Assembly (NCBI RefSeq): GCF_001431045.1
Contig: NZ_BCLE01000032.1
Span: 45,962 to 109,961, forward strand
Direction: 5' to 3'
Source of the DNA: Streptococcus orisasini
GTDB lineage: Bacteria; Bacillota; Bacilli; Lactobacillales; Streptococcaceae
DNA: 64,000 bases
Below the pieces are notes generated by a model. It worked only from the letters and a program-made list of their open reading frames with translations. It searched no databases and had not been told where the DNA came from. Position 1 is the stretch's first letter; every line of letters starts with the position of its first letter. Positions 38,826 through 46,750 of the stretch are shown one piece after another. Position numbers and translations under genes: made by a program.

Positions 38826-41411
38826 ATGAACTATTTAAAAAATCACAAACAGAGCCTTATTTTTTATTGTATTAGTTTTATACTGCCCGCTTTTATCATG
38901 TTTATAGTTCTTTTTGCAAAAAATATTTATTGGGGCAGCCAGACAACTCTTTTAGCCAGCGATGGCTTTCATCAATATGTCATTTTTGACACGCTGATTC
39001 GCAATATCTTTCATGGAACAGACAGCTTATTTTATTCTTTTAAAGGCGGACTGGGGTTTAACGTTTTCGCTCTGATGAGCTATTACTTGGGCAGTTTTTT
39101 GACACCTTTGACTTATTTTTTCACTGTTCAAACTATGGCTGATGCCTTTTATCTTTTTACTCTAATAAAATTTGGTTTGATTGGTCTGTCAGCTTTTTAT
39201 AGTATGAGCCAGTTTTATCCCAGCCTAGCAAAACGTCTGCTTCTGATGCTGTCAACTTCCTATGCTCTTATGAGTTTTACCACCAGTCAGCTGGAATTAA
39301 ACAATTGGCTAGATGTTTTCATTTTGCTGCCGCTGATTTTATTGGGCTTAGATCGCTTAATGAATAAAAAAGGTCTAACCCTCTATTTTCTTGTCTTAAG
39401 CTGCCTGTTTATTCAAAATTATTTCTTTGGCTTTATGACAGCTGTTTTTCTCTGCCTTTGGTTCTTGACCCAAACTTCATGGAATTTTAAGAAGAGAATA
39501 AAACGACTGGCCGATTTTGTTTTAGTTTCTCTTTTTTCGGCACTTACCAGTGCTTTTATGCTGCTACCAACCTTTCTTGATTTACGCAGCTATGGAGAAA
39601 AAACAGCCCAACACTTTGAGCTATTGTCACCAGATACAGATTACCTTGATTTATTTGCCAAAAATTTTATCGGCAGTTACGATACAACAAAATACGGATC
39701 TATCCCGACAATTTATATTGGATTATTACCCTTAATTTTAGCTCTTGCTTTCTTTTTTATTAAAACCATTAAAAGTTCAGTCAAGATAGCCTATTTGCTT
39801 CTTATTGCCTCAATCATTGCTAGTTTTATTTTTCAGCCTCTAGATCTCTTTTGGCAAGGCCTGCATTCACCCAATATGTTTCTGCACCGTTATTCTTGGG
39901 TCTTTTCCATCATTATACTAATGATGGCAGCCGAAACCCTCTCACGGATAGAAACCCTAAGATTAAAACACTTTTACTCAGCCTTTGCTTTATTAAGCAT
40001 AGGATTTACAGCTGTGTTCTTTTTTAGAGACAGTTACAGCTTTTTAGGATTAGAACAATTTATATTAACAGCTCTCTTTTTAGCAGCTTATGCTATTATT
40101 CTCTATACTTTTTTCAATAAAAAAATTTCTCGACAATTAACAATTTCCTTTACACTTATCTTTACAGTTTTTGAAATTTCCTTAAATAGCTTTTTTCAAA
40201 TTCAAGGTATTGAAAACGACTGGAATTTCCCTTCCAGAAAGGTCTATAAAGATAATGTAAAAGAAGTTGACAGGTATGTCAAGCTAAGCAATAACGACAA
40301 AAAGGACTTTTTCCGTTTAGAAAAATTGATTCATCAAACGTCAAATGATGGCATGAAATTTAATTACAACAGCATTTCTCAATTTTCATCTGTCAAAAAT
40401 ATCCCGGCTGCCAAATTATTAAATGCTCTAGGCTATTATTCACAAGGAAATCATGCCTTTATCAGCTATCATAACAATACTATTCTAATGGACAGTCTTT
40501 TATCAGTTAGCTATAATATCAGTCAACAAAATCCATATAAATTTGGATTTGAACTCAAACAAAGCAACAAAAATCTTCAACTTTACAAAAATGTTTACGC
40601 TTTGCCTCTGGCTCTCATGTCAAATGGACTTTACAAAGATGTCAAGTTAGATGCTGGTACGCTTATTAATCAAGAAAGATTTGTCAAGCAACTAACAAAA
40701 GCCAAAGACAGATTCTTTACAAAGATTCCAATCCTTTCAAGTAAAAATGCCCAAGTTTTAAATGGCCGCACAGCTGTATCTAGTTACAACAAAAGTAAAG
40801 CAGAAGTTTACTATACTGTAAAGGTTCCTGCCAACAGTCAGCTTTATATTAGCCTTCCCAATATCAACTTTAGTGAAAAAGCAGATGTTCTTTTAACAAT
40901 GGATGATAAAAGAATCAAACAGCTTGTTGATAACAGTAGCTATTCTTTATTTAATTTAGGCAATTACAAAAAAGAAAAGATTCTAACTTTCAAACTCAGT
41001 TTTCCTAATAATGATACTGTTAGTTATGATTTACCACATGTTTACGCCTTAAATCTCACAGCTTATCAAAAAGCTATGACACAATTAAAAAAGCAAGCTG
41101 TCAAGGTTTCCACTCAAAAAAATCAAATTTTTACCTTTTACACTGCTAAAAAGAGCAGTTCATTAATTTATACTCTACCTTACGACAAAGGCTGGTCAGC
41201 AGTACAAGATGGAAAAAAACTAAACATTAAAAAAGCTCAGGGTGGTTTTATGAAAATCAATGTTAAAAAAGGCAGAGGCAAAATTACAATGACTTTTATT
41301 CCTCAGGGATTCCGCCAAGGAATCATGATTTCTTGTTCAGGGATCTTGCTTTTTGTGCTGTATCGAGCTTTTTATAAAAAATCTACTAAAAACAACACAA
41401 CCATCCTTTAG
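38826..41411 (+). CDS. YfhO family large membrane protein
   Basis: An 861-residue polytopic protein: about 12-13 membrane helices in the first 470 residues (SLIFYCISFILPAFIMFIVL near 10-29 onward), a large extracytoplasmic C-terminal region, and a final helix (GIMISCSGILLFVLYRAFY, about 835-853). DGFHQYVIFDTL near 46-57 and the GGLGFN loop are conserved in the YfhO/GT-C-like family. Family members in Bacillus and Listeria glycosylate lipoteichoic or wall teichoic acid; that role here is inference. The ribosome-binding site is weak (AAGAAAA). It lies just beyond the ABC-F terminator and may be read through from it. Confidence 0.8.
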   Translation: MNYLKNHKQSLIFYCISFILPAFIMFIVLFAKNIYWGSQTTLLASDGFHQYVIFDTLIRNIFHGTDSLFYSFKGGLGFNVFALMSYYLGSFLTPLTYFFTVQTMADAFYLFTLIKFGLIGLSAFYSMSQFYPSLAKRLLLMLSTSYALMSFTTSQLELNNWLDVFILLPLILLGLDRLMNKKGLTLYFLVLSCLFIQNYFFGFMTAVFLCLWFLTQTSWNFKKRIKRLADFVLVSLFSALTSAFMLLPTFLDLRSYGEKTAQHFELLSPDTDYLDLFAKNFIGSYDTTKYGSIPTIYIGLLPLILALAFFFIKTIKSSVKIAYLLLIASIIASFIFQPLDLFWQGLHSPNMFLHRYSWVFSIIILMMAAETLSRIETLRLKHFYSAFALLSIGFTAVFFFRDSYSFLGLEQFILTALFLAAYAIILYTFFNKKISRQLTISFTLIFTVFEISLNSFFQIQGIENDWNFPSRKVYKDNVKEVDRYVKLSNNDKKDFFRLEKLIHQTSNDGMKFNYNSISQFSSVKNIPAAKLLNALGYYSQGNHAFISYHNNTILMDSLLSVSYNISQQNPYKFGFELKQSNKNLQLYKNVYALPLALMSNGLYKDVKLDAGTLINQERFVKQLTKAKDRFFTKIPILSSKNAQVLNGRTAVSSYNKSKAEVYYTVKVPANSQLYISLPNINFSEKADVLLTMDDKRIKQLVDNSSYSLFNLGNYKKEKILTFKLSFPNNDTVSYDLPHVYALNLTAYQKAMTQLKKQAVKVSTQKNQIFTFYTAKKSSSLIYTLPYDKGWSAVQDGKKLNIKKAQGGFMKINVKKGRGKITMTFIPQGFRQGIMISCSGILLFVLYRAFYKKSTKNNTTIL

Positions 41412-41641
41412 TTGAAAAAAGAGGCACAAGTTTACAAAACCAATAGTTCCTACTCTTTTATTTCTAATGTGGGTTCTAAAATAATCTTCCTAATGGTTTC
41501 ACTGTCAACTATTGGAGCAAGCTGTTATTTTCTGTATATTCACAAAGTGAGGCTGAACTTTTGTTTCAGTCTCGAATTTCTTTAAACTAAAAAAGCCCCT
41601 TCAAATGGACTTTTTATCGCTTTATCAAGTTAATAAAAACC
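41412..41641. other. Non-coding gap between yfhO and the tRNA genes
   Basis: No supported gene lies here. Visible structures are an inverted repeat CCAATAGTT/AACTATTGG (near 41440 and 41505), a GAGGCTGA...TCAGTCTC hairpin near 41549-41573 that could end yfhO, and an imperfect AAAAAGCCC/GGACTTTTT hairpin near 41590-41614. A 24-codon - strand reading frame ending in EPTLEIKE may be a remnant but is too short to call. Confidence 0.4.
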
Positions 41642-41658
41642 CTGTATTTTTAATACAG
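41635..41658 (-). terminator. Terminator of the tRNA-Glu/tRNA-Asn unit
   Basis: CTGTATT (41642-41648) pairs with AATACAG (41652-41658). On the - strand it is followed by GGTTTTTATT. Confidence 0.75.
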
Positions 41659-41674
41659 AGTTAGTGTCTTATCA

Positions 41675-41748
41675 CTCCGGCAGTAGGACTCGAACCTACG
41701 ACATCATGATTAACAGTCATGCGCTACTACCAACTGAGCTATGCCGGA
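41675..41748 (-). tRNA. tRNA-Asn (anticodon GTT)
   Basis: On the - strand a 74-base cloverleaf: acceptor TCCGGCA/TGCCGGA plus discriminator G, D-arm with AGCTCAGTTGGTAG, anticodon loop CTGTTAA (GUU), T-arm GTAGGTTCGAGTCCTAC. No CCA is encoded. It lies five bases downstream of tRNA-Glu and ends at a terminator. Confidence 0.96.
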
Positions 41749-41753
41749 ATTAA

Positions 41754-41825
41754 TAGTCCGTACGGGATTCGAACCCGTGTTACCGCCGTGAAAAGGCGGT
41801 GTCTTAACCCCTTGACCAACGGACC
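41754..41825 (-). tRNA. tRNA-Glu (anticodon TTC)
   Basis: On the - strand a 72-base cloverleaf: acceptor GGTCCGT/ACGGACT (a terminal G-U pair), anticodon loop CTTTCAC (UUC), T-arm ACGGGTTCGAATCCCGT, discriminator A. It is the first gene of a two-tRNA unit with promoter near 41858-41885. It is a substrate for MnmA/MnmG modification encoded at 19.8-23.7 kb. Confidence 0.96.
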
Positions 41826-41857
41826 ATAGAGATTGATATGTCATCAACACTCTTATT

Positions 41858-41885
41858 ATTATAACAAATATCTTTTATTTGTCTA
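41858..41885 (-). promoter_or_regulatory. Promoter of the tRNA-Glu/tRNA-Asn unit
   Basis: On the - strand TAGACA (41880-41885) and TATAAT (41858-41863) are spaced by 16 bases. Confidence 0.65.
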
Positions 41886-42158
41886 CCTTTTTTTAAAAAA
41901 AATTATAATAATATTTCAGACTGAAGAAAAAGTCGATTTTTATCAAAAGAATTATTGTGTGCGGAAAGTATCTGGGCTAGACTCGTTTCATTCACCTATT
42001 TTTCTTATAGATTGTGAATTGATACTATCCTAAGATGTGTGTGTTTGTTAAATGGATAACTATAGAGTTTGTCTACAACCTGAATATTTTCCTTCTTGTT
42101 TAAATTACTTGTCATAATTTAAAAAGTGCTTAAAACAACTGTGCTTTTCACACGAAGA
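41886..42158. other. AT-rich gap between divergent tRNA units
   Basis: About 270 bases with no supported gene, RNA or mobile-element feature. A 66-codon + strand frame here lacks a ribosome-binding site and plausible composition. Confidence 0.5.
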
Positions 42159-42188
42159 TTGACAGCAGAACATAAAATTTGGTAAAAT
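42159..42188 (+). promoter_or_regulatory. tRNA-Arg promoter
   Basis: Consensus TTGACA (42159-42164), an 18-base spacer and TAAAAT (42183-42188), 13 bases before the tRNA. Confidence 0.7.
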
Positions 42189-42201
42189 AATAAAGCTGTA
42201 A

Positions 42202-42275
42202 GGTCTCATAGCTCAGCTGGATAGAGCATTCGCCTTCTAAGCGAACGGTCGCAGGTTCGAATCCTGCTGGGATCA
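42202..42275 (+). tRNA. tRNA-Arg (anticodon TCT)
   Basis: A 74-base cloverleaf: acceptor GGTCTCA/TGGGATC with two G-U pairs, D-arm AGCTCAGCTGGATAGAGC, anticodon loop CTTCTAA (UCU), T-arm GCAGGTTCGAATCCTGC, discriminator A. It is a single-gene unit with a terminator directly behind. tRNA-Arg 3' ends are common integration sites, but no integrase or att duplication is present. Confidence 0.96.
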
Positions 42276-42280
42276 AAACT

Positions 42281-42310
42281 GCCTTTTAGTTTTTGACTAA
42301 AAGGCTTTTT
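42281..42310. terminator. Terminator of tRNA-Arg, shared with the DUF1275 gene end
   Basis: GCCTTTTAGT (42281-42290), loop TTTTG, ACTAAAAGGC (42296-42305), then TTTTT. This is a perfect ten-base-pair stem. It overlaps the last codons of the leftward DUF1275 gene. Confidence 0.85.
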
Positions 42311-42959
42311 CTATGTTCAAAAGGTAAACTAGCATTAGCATTGGCAAAAGCAAAATATAAAGACTGTTTTCAGTTAAATAGCGACACATAACTGTTGACA
42401 GCAGAACACCTACCATAAAAGTGATAATAACTGTAATGATATAAATAGACTGTCTTAGTATCTGCTTATCTTTTTCCACACTTCCTTTAAGAAAAAGATA
42501 GGCAGCATTTTTTATATTTCCTGTCATCATAGTATTGGTGTAAGTATATCCTCTAACTCGTTTAAAAGTTGCCAGCTGAATAGAAGCAAAAAAAGCTAGA
42601 CCAGCAATCGTAAAAATAGATGGCAATAAAGGACTTGATACAGCTATTGCTGCTAACAAAATAAACAATACATAAGTGCTTAGCTTATGCCATCTGACAT
42701 TTTTAGGGGTAACCCATTTTCTAAGAAAATAGTAGAAAAATTGCCCTAAAATAAAGAAAATGATCGGAATCAAAAAACTAAATGCTTCTTTAAAACGGCC
42801 TTCTGCAATATTGATAGTCATATACAACAAATTTCCTGTCTGCATGCTAGCAAATCGACCGCCTTGAGTAATGTAAGTATAGGCGTCAATAAAGCCGCTA
42901 ACAAAAGTTAGAAGCATTGCCACCCTCAATCCTTCAAAATTTTGATATTTTTTTGTCAT
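42297..42959 (-). CDS. DUF1275 (YoaK) family membrane protein
   Basis: A 220-residue membrane protein with about six helices. YoaK/DUF1275 features are FVSGFIDAYTYITQGGRFAS (about 19-38), MQTGNLLYM and the second-half MTGNIKNAA motif. Its biochemical function is unknown in any organism I can name. AAGGAG lies 12 bases before the ATG, a rather long spacing. It is downstream of the AlkD-like gene and a parS site. Confidence 0.82.
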   Translation of the reverse strand: MTKKYQNFEGLRVAMLLTFVSGFIDAYTYITQGGRFASMQTGNLLYMTINIAEGRFKEAFSFLIPIIFFILGQFFYYFLRKWVTPKNVRWHKLSTYVLFILLAAIAVSSPLLPSIFTIAGLAFFASIQLATFKRVRGYTYTNTMMTGNIKNAAYLFLKGSVEKDKQILRQSIYIITVIITFMVGVLLSTVMCRYLTENSLYILLLPMLMLVYLLNIEKAF

Positions 42960-42978
42960 TTTTCAAACTTTCTCCTTT

Positions 42979-42994
42979 TGTTTCACGTGAAACG
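42979..42994. promoter_or_regulatory. parS: parS centromere-like site
   Basis: TGTTTCACGTGAAACG, identical to the copy at 28331-28346, lies between the DUF1275 and AlkD-like genes, 2.8 kb from parB and 3.8 kb from dnaA. It fits the parS consensus except for the last base. Confidence 0.93.
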
Positions 42995-42997
42995 CTC

Positions 42998-43675
42998 TTA
43001 CAGATATTTACTGGCTTCTCGGACAGATAAACGGTTCATTTGTTCCTTGTGTTTTTCAATAAAATGATGAACCCAAATAGGATTGGTTTTTGAATATTCC
43101 CGCAAGGCCCAGCCGATGGCCTTGTTGATAAAAAATTCTTTGGCAAAGGCAGAACCTGACAGATTATTTTCAATGATAGCTGCCAAAAGATTTTCGTCAG
43201 TATCTTTTTTAAAAGTCAGCTGATGATCAATAGCCACTCGCCGCAGCCAAAAATTATCAGCTAAAGACCACTCTAACATAATTTCTTTAGCTTGAGAATC
43301 ATTTTTAACAATAGCTCCGGCAACTTCATCCAAGTTATCCACAGAATCCCACCATGATTTGCTGACAACGAGCTCCTTTATTTTACTTAGATCAGACAGA
43401 GTCAATTTTGATTTGATTTTTGGCATCTGGAGATAATTGCAGGATAGATACTGGCATTCACGGCAGTCTTCCTGCCACATTGCAAAAACAAATTCCCAAT
43501 CAATAACTTCTTCTAAAGACTTCTCTTTCAAAAATGTTTTAGACAATTGGCGCCGCAAAGGCGTTGGAATCCCATAAAATGCAAAATGGTTTTTCTGATA
43601 GTTAGCCATTTTTGCAGCTTTTTCTGAATCAGAATTCTCTTCAAACAATTTAATTATTTCAGAATAAGTCATCAT
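42998..43675 (-). CDS. DNA alkylation repair protein (AlkD-like HEAT-repeat family)
   Basis: A 225-residue all-helical protein of the AlkC/AlkD DNA glycosylase superfamily. Recognition is by FYGIPTPLRRQLSKTFL (about 33-49), VDNLDEVAGAIV and the C-terminal FINKAIGWALREYSKTNPIW (about 183-202). Related enzymes excise N3- and N7-alkylated bases. It starts after AGGAG. This is the second alkylation-repair gene in the window besides the AAG-type glycosylase at 1822. It lies five bases after rlmH on the same strand. Confidence 0.85.
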   Translation of the reverse strand: MMTYSEIIKLFEENSDSEKAAKMANYQKNHFAFYGIPTPLRRQLSKTFLKEKSLEEVIDWEFVFAMWQEDCRECQYLSCNYLQMPKIKSKLTLSDLSKIKELVVSKSWWDSVDNLDEVAGAIVKNDSQAKEIMLEWSLADNFWLRRVAIDHQLTFKKDTDENLLAAIIENNLSGSAFAKEFFINKAIGWALREYSKTNPIWVHHFIEKHKEQMNRLSVREASKYL

Positions 43676-43680
43676 GTCTC

Positions 43681-44160
43681 CTATTTGTGATAAGGACTTC
43701 CTTCCTGAATCATAAAAGCCCTGTAAATTTGCTCTGCTAGTACTAAACGCATCAGCTGATGAGGCAGGGTCATAAGGCCAAAACTGATGAGCAAATCAGC
43801 CCGCTTTTTTACTTCCTGAGAGAGCCCAAGACTTCCTCCAATAATAAAAGTAATATCAGAATATCCTTTAATTTGGGCATCAGATAAGATTTGACTAAAT
43901 TTCTCAGAAGAAAGTTGCTTGCCTTCAATGGCCAAAACAATCACAAATTCTCGAGGAGAAATTTTCTGGATAATCCGCTGACCTTCCTTTTCAAGAATCT
44001 GCTGGTTCTGTGCCTGACTGGCATTGTCTGGTGTTTTTTCATCTGGCAGCTCTAGTATTTCAAACTTAGTAAAACGGCTGAGCCGCTTGCTGTATTCAGC
44101 AATACCATCTTTTAAATACTTTTCTTTAATTTTACCGATTGCTATTATTTTTACTTTCAT
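43681..44160 (-). CDS. rlmH: 23S rRNA pseudouridine-1915 N3-methyltransferase RlmH
   Basis: A SPOUT-class methyltransferase acting on pseudouridine 1915 in helix 69 of 23S rRNA in assembled ribosomes. It has 159 residues, exactly the family length when started at ATG 44160 ([15 protein letters not shown]). Conserved parts are [22 protein letters not shown] and the C-terminal [21 protein letters not shown]. An upstream extension of 13 codons has no ribosome-binding site. The extended -10 TGC-TATAAT ends seven bases before this ATG, so the mRNA may be leaderless. A DnaA box overlaps its -35 region. Confidence 0.95.
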   Translation of the reverse strand: MKVKIIAIGKIKEKYLKDGIAEYSKRLSRFTKFEILELPDEKTPDNASQAQNQQILEKEGQRIIQKISPREFVIVLAIEGKQLSSEKFSQILSDAQIKGYSDITFIIGGSLGLSQEVKKRADLLISFGLMTLPHQLMRLVLAEQIYRAFMIQEGSPYHK

Positions 44161-44167
44161 ATTTTCT

Positions 44168-44200
44168 ATTATAGCACCTTTTTCGTCAGACTTATCCACA
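44168..44200 (-). promoter_or_regulatory. rlmH promoter with overlapping DnaA box
   Basis: On the - strand TGC-TATAAT (-10 complement at 44168-44173) lies seven bases before the ATG. The position 17 bases upstream, where the -35 would be, is part of a perfect DnaA box TTATCCACA (44192-44200, + strand reading). There is no Shine-Dalgarno sequence. DnaA could influence this promoter. Confidence 0.65.
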
Positions 44201-44267
44201 GTTTTTCACAGAAAAATGGTTTCTAAAAAACTCTTACCTGCAAATATAAATCAACATTTTCAGAAAG

Positions 44268-44288
44268 TTTTCCACAACTTGTGGATTC
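44268..44288. promoter_or_regulatory. Additional DnaA-box-like pair upstream of htrA
   Basis: TTTTCCACA (44268-44276) and TGTGGATTC (44280-44288) are inverted, each a partial match to TTATCCACA. With 44192-44200 they form an outlying cluster 2.4 kb from dnaA. Confidence 0.5.
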
Positions 44289-44304
44289 TTTCCTTTTTCA
44301 GTGT

Positions 44305-44321
44305 TTTAAGGTATAATTAAG
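44305..44321 (+). promoter_or_regulatory. CiaR box overlapping the htrA promoter
   Basis: TTTAAG-GTATA-ATTAAG is the direct hexamer repeat with five-base spacing recognised by streptococcal CiaR. The -10 TATAAT (44312-44317) lies within it. htrA is a known CiaRH target in other streptococci, which supports the call. Confidence 0.75.
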
Positions 44322-44376
44322 TCAAATTCTTTAGACTGTTTCAGACTAATTTATTGAATAATTTGGAGGTTCGAAA

Positions 44377-45585
44377 GTGAATAATACAAAATCCCATACC
44401 TTCTTAAGATGGTTTGTTCCCTTTTTGCTTATCTTTTTAAGCTTTATTCTAGGGGTTGTTTCAACCTTGGTCTTTTACTGGGTATCAGGTAATAAAGCAA
44501 TCACTAACAATGGTAAAACTACTGTCAGCAATGTTGTTTACAATACTAAATCTAATACTACTGAAGCTGTCAAAGATGTAAAAAATGCTGTTGTTTCAGT
44601 CATTAATTACCAAAAAATTGACAACAGTTACTATAATTACGGTGATAGTTCAGAAGAAGAAAATAAATCAGAAGATGGTTTAAACGTTTACGGTGAAGGT
44701 TCCGGTGTTATCTATAAAAAAGATGGTGACAGCGCATATGTGGTAACCAACAATCACGTCGTAAAAGATGCAGAAAAATTAGAAATCTTGCTGGCTGATG
44801 GGAAAAAAATTGTTGGCAAATTAATGGGGTCTGATACCTACTCTGACTTAGCTGTTGTCAAAATTTCTTCTAAAGAAGTCAGTACTGTTGCCCAATTCGC
44901 TAATTCAGATAAGATTAAGGTCGGCGAACCCGCAATTGCTATCGGCAGCCCACTGGGAAGCGACTACGCAAATTCGGTAACACAAGGCATTGTCTCTAGT
45001 CTCAGCCGTACGGTCACCTCACAAAATGAAAACGGTGAAACTATCTCAACCAACGCCATTCAAACAGATGCTGCCATCAATCCTGGTAATTCCGGCGGAG
45101 CTTTAATTAATATCAAGGGACAGGTAATCGGTATTAATTCAAGTAAAATTGCATCCAGCAGCAATTCAAGCAACGGTGTTTCTGTTGAAGGAATGGGCTT
45201 TGCTATCCCTTCAAACGATGTGGTTTCCATCATTAATCAATTGGAAGAAAATGGTGAAGTTATTAGACCAGCTCTGGGTATTTCCATGGCTAATCTGAGC
45301 GAAGCTTCAACCAGTGGCAGAGAATCCTTAAAACTTCCAAATGATATGACAAGTGGTATCGTTGTCCTTTCAACTCAAAACGGTATGCCAGCAGATGGTA
45401 AACTGAAAAAATATGATGTTATCACAGAAATTGATGGTAAAAAAGTAGCATCTATCAGTGATCTTCAAAGTGTTCTTTACAAGCATAAAAAAGGCGATAC
45501 GATTAAGATTACCTTCTATCGTGGCAAAGATAAGAAGACAGTTGATATCCAATTGACAAAGACAAGTAAAGATTTAAACAATTAA
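44377..45585 (+). CDS. htrA: Surface serine protease HtrA/DegP
   Basis: A membrane-anchored trypsin-like protease/chaperone that degrades misfolded exported proteins and affects stress tolerance, competence and virulence. It has 402 residues: N-terminal membrane helix (about 13-36), protease domain with catalytic H127 (TNNHVV), D157 (YSDLAVV) and S239 (NPGNSGGAL), and one PDZ domain (about 290-395). The start is GTG, placed by TTGGAGG. It sits directly upstream of parB, a conserved streptococcal pairing, and has a CiaR box on its promoter. All catalytic residues are present. Confidence 0.96.
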   Translation: MNNTKSHTFLRWFVPFLLIFLSFILGVVSTLVFYWVSGNKAITNNGKTTVSNVVYNTKSNTTEAVKDVKNAVVSVINYQKIDNSYYNYGDSSEEENKSEDGLNVYGEGSGVIYKKDGDSAYVVTNNHVVKDAEKLEILLADGKKIVGKLMGSDTYSDLAVVKISSKEVSTVAQFANSDKIKVGEPAIAIGSPLGSDYANSVTQGIVSSLSRTVTSQNENGETISTNAIQTDAAINPGNSGGALINIKGQVIGINSSKIASSSNSSNGVSVEGMGFAIPSNDVVSIINQLEENGEVIRPALGISMANLSEASTSGRESLKLPNDMTSGIVVLSTQNGMPADGKLKKYDVITEIDGKKVASISDLQSVLYKHKKGDTIKITFYRGKDKKTVDIQLTKTSKDLNN

Positions 45586-45773
45586 AATCAGTCTAAAAAG
45601 TGATTTGAAATTGCTGCTGCCTGTTTTTAGGACTAATCATGCTGATAATCTAAAAAAACAGAGCGCTGATCTTTAACTGTCATTAAAAAAATCGCTTAAC
45701 TAAAGGGGCAGACAAAAGTCATTTTCTTTAAATCTTGACTTTCTATTCTGTCCTTTTTTATGGAGTAATAATC

Positions 45774-46550
45774 ATGCCTGAACAATTGAAATACCTTAAT
45801 CCTAAAGATATTAATCCCAATCCTTATCAACCGAGGCTCCATTTTGAACCCAAAGAACTGGAAGAGTTGGCACAGTCCATTAAAGAAAACGGTCTGATCC
45901 AGCCTATTATCGTCAGAAAGTCTGATATTTTTGGTTATGACCTAATAGCAGGAGAAAGACGCTTAAAGGCTATTAAAATGGCTGGATTGGATAAGATTCC
46001 TGTCATTATCAAGGATGTTTCCGATAAGGATAGTATGAAACAGGCCATCATTGAAAATTTGCAGCGTTCCGATTTAAATCCTATTGAAGAAGCTAAGGCC
46101 TATCAAAATCTTATCCTTAAAAATCAAATGACTCATGATGAAATTGCAAAAGCAATTGGAAAATCCCGGCCTTACATTACAAATAGTATTAGACTTTTGA
46201 ATCTGCCATCACATATTAGACAAGGCCTAGAAAAAGGGACAATTTCTCAAGGACACGCCCGTTTGCTTTTAAGCATTGATAAGCAAGAGGTACAGGATAG
46301 TTGGTTCCATAAAATTCTTGACGAACAGCTCAGTGTCCGTCAGCTCGAGCAGGCTTTGAAAAAGCTTCCCAAAAAAGAAAAGTCAAAAAAACCAGCAAAA
46401 GATATTTTTACTGCAGAAAAAGAAAAAGAAATTAGTCAGCTTTTGGGTCTGCCAGTTTCCATTCACTGCAATAAACAGCTGCAGGGGCAGTTAAAAATTT
46501 CCTTTGCTTCTGAAGAAGAATTCAACAGAATAATGAACAGGCTTTTTTAA
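45774..46550 (+). CDS. parB: Chromosome partitioning protein ParB/Spo0J
   Basis: A CTP-dependent DNA clamp that loads at parS and recruits SMC to the origin region. It has 258 residues: N-terminal CTPase domain with the GERRLKA motif (LIAGERRLKAIKMAG near 60-74), a central helix-turn-helix for parS (MTHDEIAKAIGKSRPYITNS), and a C-terminal dimer domain. The ATG at 45774 follows GGAG; the frame extends 13 codons further upstream without a site. There is no parA (soj) gene beside it, as is usual in streptococci. Two parS sites are in the window. Confidence 0.95.
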   Translation: MPEQLKYLNPKDINPNPYQPRLHFEPKELEELAQSIKENGLIQPIIVRKSDIFGYDLIAGERRLKAIKMAGLDKIPVIIKDVSDKDSMKQAIIENLQRSDLNPIEEAKAYQNLILKNQMTHDEIAKAIGKSRPYITNSIRLLNLPSHIRQGLEKGTISQGHARLLLSIDKQEVQDSWFHKILDEQLSVRQLEQALKKLPKKEKSKKPAKDIFTAEKEKEISQLLGLPVSIHCNKQLQGQLKISFASEEEFNRIMNRLF

Positions 46551-46570
46551 CCTGTTCATTTTGCTTTTAT
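46532..46570 (+). terminator. Terminator embedded in the parB 3' end
   Basis: AATGAACAGG (46532-46541) pairs with CCTGTTCATT (46551-46560). The first arm encodes the last residues of ParB, followed by TTGCTTTT. Confidence 0.75.
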
Positions 46571-46580
46571 TCTAACATCT

Positions 46581-46716
46581 TTTTCCACAGGGAAAAACAG
46601 TCAGGAAATCCGAATTAACAGCTTTTTTCTTCTTTTCCACAATCTGTGGAAAACTTCTGTCCACAATGTGGATTTTTCTGTCGCAGCTGTGGAAAACTTT
46701 TGTTTTTTGTGGTAAA
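46581..46716. other. oriC: oriC, left DnaA-box cluster (parB-dnaA gap)
   Basis: In 136 bases there are at least six DnaA-box-like 9-mers in both orientations: TTTTCCACA (46581, 46633), TGTGGAAAA (46645, 46688), CTGTCCACA (46657) and TGTGGATTT (46667), plus TGTGGTAAA (46708). None is the perfect TTATCCACA, suggesting lower affinity and possible autoregulation of dnaA. The dnaA promoter -10 (TGG-TAAAAT) overlaps the last one. Confidence 0.85.
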
Positions 46717-46750
46717 ATTTTCTTATTACAAATCTTGATAGGAGCGCGCT

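Noticed and set aside
41833..42033. 66-codon + strand frame in the tRNA gap
   Set aside because: No ribosome-binding site, residue composition typical of AT-rich non-coding DNA, and it overlaps the tRNA promoter region.
42202..42296. tRNA-Arg 3' end as an integration site
   Set aside because: No integrase, no repeated tRNA 3' end and no foreign-looking block within the window.
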